From contig JAOTWH010000148.1 of NCBI GenBank assembly GCA_029863035.1, positions 1 through 5,630 on the forward strand: DNA of 5,630 bases, read 5' to 3'. This document shows, one piece after another, positions 1 to 4,233 of this stretch. Under the pieces are notes generated by a model. It had not been told where the DNA came from and made no database searches. It was given only the letters and a program-made list of their open reading frames with translations. Position numbers and translations under genes: made by a program. The DNA is from Acidimicrobiia bacterium (GTDB taxonomy: Bacteria; Actinomycetota; Acidimicrobiia; UBA5794; JAOTWH01). Position 1 is the first letter of the stretch, and every line of letters begins with the position of its first letter.

Positions 1-202
1 CGCGTTCCAGGGTCACCACCTGGGGGCATATCGCCTCTGCTTGACGCCGCAGCATGCCGAGGCTCACCCCGGCCTCTTGGGCCAGGACGTTGGCGGCGGC
101 TACCCGGTTGTCCCCACCGACAGCTTGGGCTGGCCTATCCGGTGGCGTATCCGGCCGGCGCAGCGGCCAGTCGGGGAACCAGACGCAAAGGATGCGTTCC
201 AT
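1..202 (-). CDS. imuB: ImuB, Y-family polymerase-like mutasome protein (N-terminal fragment)
   Basis: This is the first 67 codons of a gene that runs off the window; it starts at ATG 202-200. The protein opens MERILCVWFPDWPLRRPD and continues with RVAAANVLAQEAGVSLGM and LRRQAEAICPQVVTLER. That is the ImuB pattern: a WFPDWP block, then an AA-A-EGV-GM-RR-A---CP block. Catalytic Y-family polymerases have a metal-binding Asp in a VDMD-like first strand. Here the equivalent strand reads LCVWFP, as expected for ImuB, which acts as a catalytically dead adaptor linking the beta clamp, an ImuA-type protein and DnaE2 at damaged DNA. An AGAGGA stretch lies only a few bases before the ATG, so the ribosome site is close-set. 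The start is inside the 3' end of the preceding imuA-like gene (68-bp overlap), which implies one transcript and probably coupled translation. The clamp-binding and C-terminal regions are outside the window. The family call is firm; the rest of the gene is unseen. Confidence 0.85.
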   Translation of the reverse strand, partial: MERILCVWFPDWPLRRPDTPPDRPAQAVGGDNRVAAANVLAQEAGVSLGMLRRQAEAICPQVVTLER

Positions 203-758
203 TGTCCTCTATCTCGAAGATCCTCGGGATCCCCCCTGTCGCCTTGCCGGAAACCTCAACGACCATCCGTCGACGCAGCAGACGGCCATGGCCTTGGTCT
301 GCCCCTTCCCAGTGAGACTCCTGCACTTCGTAACGAGCATGGGAGATGCCAGACGGGAGTTGGCCACGCAGCGGTCGCAACAGAAGGGTGCTGCGACGGT
401 TCCTTGCCAGCGCGGCCAGGCGTCGCAGCATGGAATCGGGCACCCCGGCCGGCACCTCGGCGTAGATCCCCTTTACCCCCTCGGCGATAGCTGCCACCAC
501 TCGCGGCCAGCTTTCGCTATCGGGGCAACGCACAACAACCAGTCGTCCCGGATCGATCCCTAGATCCCACGCCGACAATGGGCAGAACCACCCGCGAGCA
601 TCGACGTAGGCAAGGGCACCAGGTGCGGTGGACAGCAGTGAGAGCCCGAGCCGGGTGACACCCAACCCAGGGGAACCTGCCAATCCCACCACCCGACCTG
701 GTTCCAGCGCGTCCAGAGTGGGGAGTGGGGTGACCGTAGACGCCAGTTGCGTCCCCAT
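135..758 (-). CDS. ImuA-like RecA-fold protein of the SOS mutasome
   Basis: This 207-residue protein resembles a reduced RecA core. A P-loop-like turn GSPGLGVT lies at residues 28-35, a YVDARG strand at about 51-56, then LGIDPGRLVVV at 66-76, in the same order as the RecA segments ending LGVD--NLLV. The P-loop lysine is replaced by Val34, and the Walker B position (GIYAEVP, about 97-103) has Glu101 rather than a hydrophobic strand ending in Asp, so ATP hydrolysis is doubtful. Immediate linkage to imuB and a LexA box upstream make it the ImuA/ImuA' partner, which in known systems recruits ImuB and DnaE2 to damage. ATG 758 was chosen over the longer TTG start at 773: it has GGAGGG 5 nt upstream, and the predicted transcript begins near 776, almost on top of the TTG. 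The last 22 residues are encoded inside the overlap with imuB. I cannot tell which ImuA subfamily it belongs to. Confidence 0.75.
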   Translation of the reverse strand: MGTQLASTVTPLPTLDALEPGRVVGLAGSPGLGVTRLGLSLLSTAPGALAYVDARGWFCPLSAWDLGIDPGRLVVVRCPDSESWPRVVAAIAEGVKGIYAEVPAGVPDSMLRRLAALARNRRSTLLLRPLRGQLPSGISHARYEVQESHWEGADQGHGRLLRRRMVVEVSGKATGGIPRIFEIEDNGTHPLRLVPRLAAAPAGYATG

Positions 759-763
759 AACCG

Positions 764-769
764 CCCTCC
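764..769 (-). promoter_or_regulatory. Shine-Dalgarno site deciding the imuA-like start
   Basis: On the minus strand this reads GGAGGG and is followed by CGGTT and then ATG at 758-756. It is a strong match to the anti-SD at 5-nt spacing, and it supports the internal ATG over the upstream TTG at 773. Confidence 0.75.
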
Positions 770-782
770 ACAAGGGCGACCT

Positions 783-812
783 ACACTAATCGAACGTATG
801 TTCGATTAGCAA
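783..812 (-). promoter_or_regulatory. Promoter of the imuA-like/imuB operon
   Basis: On the minus strand a -35 candidate TTGCTA (812-807) and a -10 candidate TAGTGT (788-783) are separated by 18 bp. The -10 fits the TANNNT form common in Actinobacteria. Transcription would begin near 776 and give an 18-nt or so leader carrying GGAGGG before the ATG at 758. The LexA palindrome covers the whole spacer and touches both boxes, so repressor binding should exclude RNA polymerase. The boxes were found by eye; the LexA site is the stronger evidence. Confidence 0.6.
786..809. promoter_or_regulatory. LexA-binding site (SOS box)
   Basis: The core at 790-805 is TCGAAC-GTAT-GTTCGA, an exact match to the actinobacterial/Gram-positive LexA operator TCGAAC-N4-GTTCGA. 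The symmetry extends outward to perfect 10-base arms CTAATCGAAC and GTTCGATTAG around the non-palindromic centre GTAT. Its centre is about 40 bp upstream of the imuA-like ATG and lies within the promoter spacer, the expected place for an SOS repressor. imuA/imuB operons are LexA-controlled in known systems, so site and gene identity support each other. Confidence 0.92.
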
Positions 813-834
813 GTTGAAACTCCGTTCATATCCT

Positions 835-856
835 CTTCTCCCGCTTGCGGGGGAAG
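835..856. repeat. Hairpin repeat at the imuA-proximal end of the palindromic cluster
   Basis: The plus strand can fold CTTCTCCCG (835-843) against CGGGGGAAG (848-856) around a CTTG loop. This is a 9-bp stem with a single G-T pair. It begins 23 bp outside the -35 box of the imuA-like promoter, so it may mark the boundary of a repeat element. Confidence 0.5.
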
Positions 857-875
857 TACCCGAGCGAAGCGAGGG

Positions 876-941
876 GGATGGGGGAGCTAACCCTGCGGGG
901 GCCTAGGCGCGTCGGAAGTGCTTCACATCAGCTCCCCCTCC
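876..941. repeat. Long-arm inverted repeat within the palindromic cluster
   Basis: GGGGGAGCT (880-888) is perfectly inverted as AGCTCCCCC (930-938). Pairing extends three more base pairs outward (876-878 with 939-941) if T879 bulges out. The 41-bp interior has no recognised feature. This is suggestive of a mobile palindromic repeat, but no target duplication is visible. Confidence 0.4.
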
Positions 942-943
942 GA

Positions 944-960
944 CTCGGCCTTCGGCCGAG
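944..960. terminator. Second hairpin downstream of pnp
   Basis: CTCGGCC (944-950) and GGCCGAG (954-960) form a 7-bp GC-rich stem with a TTC loop (GAA on the minus strand). It follows the larger 963-993 hairpin directly in the direction of pnp transcription and could act with it as a tandem terminator or as a 3'-end-protecting structure. No T-run follows on either strand. Confidence 0.45.
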
Positions 961-962
961 CC

Positions 963-993
963 ATCCTCCCCCGCCCTTCGGGCGGGGGAGGAT
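963..993. terminator. Strong hairpin, likely pnp terminator
   Basis: ATCCTCCCCCGCCC (963-976) pairs perfectly with GGGCGGGGGAGGAT (980-993) around a 3-nt loop, giving a 14-bp stem with ten G-C pairs in a row at the loop end. It starts 20 bp after the pnp stop codon. There is no U-tract on either side, so this would be a stem-only terminator, or one acting as a 3' stabiliser, and it is symmetrical enough to work from both strands. It separates the housekeeping operon from the SOS operon, which needs to be silent when uninduced. The same stem may belong to a dispersed repeat. Confidence 0.6.
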
Positions 994-1013
994 TCACCTG
1001 TGTAAACGCTCCC

Positions 1014-3395
1014 CTAGCCGTCGAACTCGTCCTCGAAAGAGACGACGGTGCGGCCGGCCTTGGCTGTACTGTCGACCTTGGGGCCTCGATCAGCCTTAGG
1101 TGCACGATCCCCGGAGTCACGGCTCTGACGGGGCTTGCGCTTGCGCTCTCCCCTGTCGCCGTCGCCGCCACCATCGCCGTCTTGACCCCGACCGCCACCA
1201 TTGCCGCCGCTGCTGTCGGAACGCTCGCGCTTTGGCTCGTCACCCGAATCGGCGGGAGCACCCGCCATATCGAGACTCACCTTGCCGCGATCGTCTACTT
1301 CACGAACGACGACCTTGATCTTGTCACCAAGCGCCAGCTCGTCCTCCACCTTCTCGATGCGGCGGCTACCGCCGATCTTGGAGATGTGGAGGAGCCCATC
1401 GCGTCCCGGAAGGATGTTGATGAACGCGCCGAACTTCGTGATATTGACCACTTCGCCGTCGTACTCCGTACCTAGCTCGACCTCGGGCGGGAAGGCGATG
1501 TCGATGACCATCTGCTTAGCGGCTTGCAACGATTCGCCGTCAGCCGCACCGATGATGACCAAGCCCTCGTCCTCGATATCGAGCGTGGCGCCGGTTGCCT
1601 CTTCGATCTCGCGGATCATCTTGCCCTTTGGCCCAATGATCTCGCCGATCTTGTCCTTGGGGATCTCGACGCTTTCGATACGCGGAGCGAATCGGTTCAG
1701 CTCGGCGCGTGGCTCGGCAAGAGCCTTGTTCATGGCAGCCAACACCTCGAGACGCGCCTTGCGAGCCTGGTCGAGAGCACCTGTCAACACGGCGGCAGGC
1801 AAGCCCTTGATCTTGGTGTCGAGCTGAAGAGCCGTGATCACATCCGCGGTTCCAGCCACCTTGAAGTCCATGTCGCCGAGAGCGTCCTCTGCGCCAAGGA
1901 TGTCGGTCAGTGTGACGAAGCCGTCGTCGTGAGCGATCAAACCCATGGCGATGCCACCTATTGGAGCGATCATCGGAACGCCGGCATCCATCAGTGCCAG
2001 GCTCGATCCACAAACCGAAGCCATGGAAGTGGAACCGTTGGAAGTGAGAACATCCGACACCACGCGGATCGCGTAAGGGAAGTCCTCAGCCGTCGGAACT
2101 GCGGGCAATACAGCCTTCTCAGCGAGAGTGCCGTGGCCGATCTCGCGACGCTTTGGCCCTCTCATGAACCCGGTCTCACCTGTTGAGAACGGCGGGAAGT
2201 TGTAGTGGTGCATGTAGCGCTTTGAGTCTTCCATGGAGATGGTGTCGAGCATCTGCTCCATGCGAAGCATGCCGAGCGTCGCAACGCTCAAGACCTGTGT
2301 CTCGCCTCGCTGGAACAATCCCGTGCCGTGGGTGCGGCTAACCACTCCCACCTCGGCGCTGAGCGACCGGATCTCTTCTGCCTTGCGACCATCGAGGCGG
2401 ACGCCGTCGTTGACTACTCGATCGCGCATGGCCCTCTTGAGGAGCGACTTGAACGCATTACCGGCAATCCTCATCTCGTCGGGCTGCTCGTCGGTGAGTC
2501 CAAGGGACTCGAGCACCTGAGCCCGGCCCGCGTCCTCGGCGGCCCGTCGCTCCTTCTTGTCGGCGATGGAGACGATGTTGGATAGGTCCTTCACGGCCCC
2601 CTCGACCTTGGCGTAGGTCTCGTCGTCGTAGTCGACCACGACAGGGAACTCCACCTCAGGGATGTCGCCGACCTTGGCGACCAGCTCGAGCTGGAGGTCG
2701 ATCATGCCGGCGATGTACTCCTTTGACTCCTCGAGGCCCCTGGCCACTGTGTCCTCGTCTGACGGAGCTGCGCCATCGGCGATGCGGCGCAGAGCATCGG
2801 TGCTGGCACCCGCTTCGACCATGTTGATGTCGATCTCGCCGTCGTCATTGCGGGTGCCGGCGACCACCATCTCGAAGACGCTCGCGTCGACTTGCTCGAA
2901 CGATGGGAAGGGAACCCAATCGCCGTCGATCAGGGCGAGCCGTACTCCCCCGATTGGACCCTCGAACGGAATCGGGCTCACGCTGAGGGCGGCCGATGCA
3001 CCGTTGAGGGCGATCAGGTCGTATTGGTTCTCCTCGTCTACCGAGAGGATCGTCGCTACGACGTGGGTCTCGGAGCGGAACCCTGCGCGGAACGACGGAC
3101 GCAGTGGCCTGTCGATCAGCCGGCAGGTGAGCGTCGCCCTATCGGTGGGACGCCCCTCACGTCTGAAGAACGAGCCCGGGATCTTGCCCGCGGCATACAT
3201 GCGCTCTTCGCAATCGACCGTCAGGGGGAAGAAGTCGACTCCTGGTCGCAGACCCCGCCCTGCGGTGGCGGTGACCAATACTTCGGTCTCGCCTACTTGT
3301 ACGAGCACCGCACCGTCGGCCAGGGTGGCCAACTTGCCGGTACTCATCTTGATTTCGACACCGCCTACGGTGCCGCTAACTGTGGACTCTGGCAC
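1014..3395 (-). CDS. pnp: Polyribonucleotide nucleotidyltransferase (PNPase, GpsI type)
   Basis: This 793-residue protein is complete. PNPase degrades RNA 3' to 5' with phosphate, releasing nucleoside diphosphates; actinobacterial forms are also described as guanosine pentaphosphate synthetases. The first RNase PH-like domain (about 10-240) contains FFRREGRP at 77-84. An alpha-helical linker lies at about 250-325. The second RNase PH core (about 326-575) has FQRGETQVL at 361-369, VCGSSLALMDAG at 461-472 (Ser464/Ser465), and Asp504, Asp510 and Lys512 in the AEDALGDMDFK segment, matching the E. coli catalytic Asp486/Asp492/Lys494 spacing. A KH domain (about 575-635) carries IIGPKGK at 586-592, and an S1 domain spans about 642-710. 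An 80-residue Gly/Asp/Arg/Lys-rich tail ends in SFEDEFDG. The GTG start is fixed by AAGGAG upstream. It follows rpsO, the usual arrangement, and the structured leader suggests autoregulation as in E. coli. Confidence 0.97.
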   Translation of the reverse strand: MPESTVSGTVGGVEIKMSTGKLATLADGAVLVQVGETEVLVTATAGRGLRPGVDFFPLTVDCEERMYAAGKIPGSFFRREGRPTDRATLTCRLIDRPLRPSFRAGFRSETHVVATILSVDEENQYDLIALNGASAALSVSPIPFEGPIGGVRLALIDGDWVPFPSFEQVDASVFEMVVAGTRNDDGEIDINMVEAGASTDALRRIADGAAPSDEDTVARGLEESKEYIAGMIDLQLELVAKVGDIPEVEFPVVVDYDDETYAKVEGAVKDLSNIVSIADKKERRAAEDAGRAQVLESLGLTDEQPDEMRIAGNAFKSLLKRAMRDRVVNDGVRLDGRKAEEIRSLSAEVGVVSRTHGTGLFQRGETQVLSVATLGMLRMEQMLDTISMEDSKRYMHHYNFPPFSTGETGFMRGPKRREIGHGTLAEKAVLPAVPTAEDFPYAIRVVSDVLTSNGSTSMASVCGSSLALMDAGVPMIAPIGGIAMGLIAHDDGFVTLTDILGAEDALGDMDFKVAGTADVITALQLDTKIKGLPAAVLTGALDQARKARLEVLAAMNKALAEPRAELNRFAPRIESVEIPKDKIGEIIGPKGKMIREIEEATGATLDIEDEGLVIIGAADGESLQAAKQMVIDIAFPPEVELGTEYDGEVVNITKFGAFINILPGRDGLLHISKIGGSRRIEKVEDELALGDKIKVVVREVDDRGKVSLDMAGAPADSGDEPKRERSDSSGGNGGGRGQDGDGGGDGDRGERKRKPRQSRDSGDRAPKADRGPKVDSTAKAGRTVVSFEDEFDG

Positions 3396-3402
3396 GCCAG
3401 AT

Positions 3403-3408
3403 CTCCTT
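3403..3408 (-). promoter_or_regulatory. pnp Shine-Dalgarno site
   Basis: The minus strand reads AAGGAG, followed by ATCTGGC and the GTG start at 3395-3393. It is the clearest ribosome site in the ribF-pnp block and sets the GTG start. It can be masked in two ways: by the nearby CTCCT (3420-3416), giving a 5-bp hairpin with an 8-nt loop, or by TCTCCTT in the loop of the upstream hairpin. Confidence 0.8.
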
Positions 3409-3439
3409 TGTGTTCAGGAGGGGGCGGCGAGCCAATTAC

Positions 3440-3480
3440 CAGTGGTCACATCTCAAGGAGAACCCGAGAGATGACCACTG
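3440..3480 (-). promoter_or_regulatory. pnp leader hairpin with anti-Shine-Dalgarno loop
   Basis: CAGTGGTCA (3480-3472, minus strand) pairs with TGACCACTG (3448-3440). Four more pairs, TCTC with GAGA, lie above a 2-nt bulge, giving 13 bp in total with a 13-nt loop. The loop contains TCTCCTT, complementary over 7 nt to AAGGAGA at the pnp ribosome site (3408-3402). In E. coli the pnp leader stem-loop is cut by RNase III and then used by PNPase to repress itself; the position here is analogous, but the mechanism is inferred. The loop-SD pairing would make a pseudoknot that blocks initiation. Confidence 0.55.
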
Positions 3481-3516
3481 ACAACCAACAGGCCGCTTGC
3501 CCCTCTATAGATGTTT

Positions 3517-3536
3517 GCGACGGCAAATGCCGTCGC
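3517..3536 (-). terminator. Hairpin just after rpsO (attenuator or processing site)
   Basis: GCGACGGC and GCCGTCGC form a perfect 8-bp stem with a 4-nt ATTT loop (minus strand), five bases after the rpsO stop. No T-run follows; the next bases are AAACATCT. It could partially terminate transcription or define the rpsO 3' end while letting some transcripts continue into pnp, as happens between these genes in E. coli. Confidence 0.5.
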
Positions 3537-3541
3537 CGGGT

Positions 3542-3799
3542 CTATCGGCGCAAGCCCAGACGAGTCACCAAGCTGCGATAGCGCTCGACGTTCAGCTTGC
3601 GCAGATAGTCGAGATGCCGCCGCCGCTGGCCGACCATCACCAAAAGACCTCGCCGATTGTGATGATCGCCCTTGTGGGTCTTCAAATGCTCGGTGAGGTG
3701 ATTGATCCGCTCGGTCAACAACGCCACCTGGGTCTCGGGAGAGCCCGTATCGGTGGGGTGGTTGCCGAATTCGGCGACGATGGACGCGGTGTCTTTCAT
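3542..3799 (-). CDS. rpsO: 30S ribosomal protein S15
   Basis: This 85-residue protein is slightly shorter than the usual 88-89. S15 is a primary 16S rRNA-binding protein of the small-subunit platform and nucleates S6/S18 assembly. The sequence is unmistakable: AEFG at 9-12, [19 protein letters not shown] at 17-35, DHHNRRGLL at 45-53, QRRRHLDYL at 58-66 and the ending LGLRR. His62 stands where a hydrophobic residue is usual. ATG 3799 is the only reasonable start in frame, although no Shine-Dalgarno match precedes it; the shortfall in length is at the N-terminus. It lies 44 bp after ridA and 146 bp before pnp, with a hairpin directly after its stop. S15 represses its own mRNA in several bacteria, but I see no obvious S15-binding fold in this short leader. 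Confidence 0.97.
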   Translation of the reverse strand: MKDTASIVAEFGNHPTDTGSPETQVALLTERINHLTEHLKTHKGDHHNRRGLLVMVGQRRRHLDYLRKLNVERYRSLVTRLGLRR

Positions 3800-3828
3800 A
3801 GGAATGCCAGGAGAAACCCGGCGACGCC

Positions 3829-3834
3829 AGTGTA
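3829..3834 (-). promoter_or_regulatory. Possible -10 box of an rpsO promoter
   Basis: In the 44-bp gap between ridA and rpsO the minus strand reads GGCTACACTGGCG. TACACT fits the actinobacterial TANNNT -10 pattern, and a start about 7 nt downstream would leave a leader of roughly 23 nt. No convincing -35 is seen 16-18 bp upstream. It would let rpsO-pnp be expressed apart from the upstream genes. Confidence 0.35.
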
Positions 3835-3843
3835 GCCAATCAA

Positions 3844-4224
3844 CTACGTAACGATGGCCTCGACTTCGATCTCGACCTTCCAGGACGGATCGAGCAGCTG
3901 GGCAACCACCATCGTTGCCGCCGGCGCCGCCGAACCGAACAGCTCGCTGTGAGCCCTGCCGATTTCGTCGGCTTCTGTTGGATCCGTGATGTACATGGCG
4001 GTGCGTACAACGTTGTCGGCAGATGCGCCCGCCTCGGCCAAGGCTGCGATGGCGATCTCGCCACAACGCATCATCTGCTCGTAAGCGCTGGCAGCAACCT
4101 GGTCACCGCCTGCCGGAATGGGGGCGGTTCCGGCCACGATCACCCGATCTCCCACCCGGACCGCCCGCGAGAAGCCGTAGCGGGCTTCGTATGGCGACCC
4201 GGATTTGATGTGTTGGTGGCTCAC
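3844..4224 (-). CDS. RidA (YjgF/YER057c/UK114) family protein without the canonical arginine
   Basis: This 126-residue protein is the normal length for one chain of the trimeric Rid fold. Family landmarks include the early [27 protein letters not shown] segment (9-35), [26 protein letters not shown] (56-81), and the C-terminal [25 protein letters not shown] (101-125). Classical RidA hydrolyses reactive enamine/imine products of PLP enzymes and needs an arginine in a PARS-like motif to bind the substrate carboxylate. Here that position is Ala103 (PAAT), placing the protein in a Rid branch with an unknown or different activity. The GTG start is 9 bp after the preceding stop and lacks a clear ribosome site, which suggests translational coupling with the hydrolase-like gene. 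I give no gene symbol because the deaminase function cannot be assumed. Confidence 0.88.
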   Translation of the reverse strand: MSHQHIKSGSPYEARYGFSRAVRVGDRVIVAGTAPIPAGGDQVAASAYEQMMRCGEIAIAALAEAGASADNVVRTAMYITDPTEADEIGRAHSELFGSAAPAATMVVAQLLDPSWKVEIEVEAIVT

Positions 4225-4233
4225 GGCGCCAGG

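Larger units (their letters stand above)
813..1013. other. Palindrome-rich intergenic region between pnp and the imuA-like promoter
   Basis: No credible gene lies in this 201-bp stretch. The plus strand is G-rich on the left (runs of five G at 849-853, 873-877, 880-884 and 897-901) and C-rich on the right (934-938 and 968-972). This reflects nested inverted repeats: 835-856, 880-888 with 930-938, 944-960 and 963-993. The first section, with short motifs such as CGAGCGAAGCGAG, resembles dispersed intergenic palindromic repeats seen in many GC-rich genomes. That resemblance is from memory, and copy number cannot be judged from one window. Confidence 0.6.

Noticed and set aside
54..563. Plus-strand open frames opposite imuB and the imuA-like gene
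   Set aside because: The minus strand carries recognisable ImuB and RecA-like motifs, a LexA-controlled promoter and an SD; the plus-strand translations show no motif.
756..773. TTG start at 773 for the imuA-like gene
   Set aside because: The predicted transcription start near 776 leaves no room for a ribosome site before 773, whereas ATG 758 has GGAGGG at 5-nt spacing.
849..901. Four runs of five G on the plus strand as a G-quadruplex
   Set aside because: The intervals between runs are 19, 2 and 12 nt; the first and last are too long for a canonical quadruplex, and the runs are better explained as arms of inverted repeats.
835..993. CRISPR array in the palindromic region
   Set aside because: The palindromes differ in sequence and spacing, there are no regular direct repeats with unique spacers, and no cas genes are visible.
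2662..3474. Long plus-strand open frame (270 codons) opposite the 5' part of pnp, with others at 2892-3581 and 1524-2186
   Set aside because: They are antisense to the highly conserved PNPase frame, have Ser/Arg/Pro-rich low-information translations, and show no family motif or convincing ribosome site. They are typical GC-rich shadows.
3500..3511. TATAGA on the minus strand after the rpsO hairpin as a pnp promoter
   Set aside because: It matches only part of a -10 box and has no acceptable -35 at 16-18 bp; the upstream positions are taken by the hairpin stem. A pnp promoter here remains possible but unsupported.
3542..4066. 174-codon open frame that includes rpsO with an N-terminal extension
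   Set aside because: The extension is out of frame with and inside ridA, and S15 proteins are about 85-90 residues; ATG 3799 gives the right protein.
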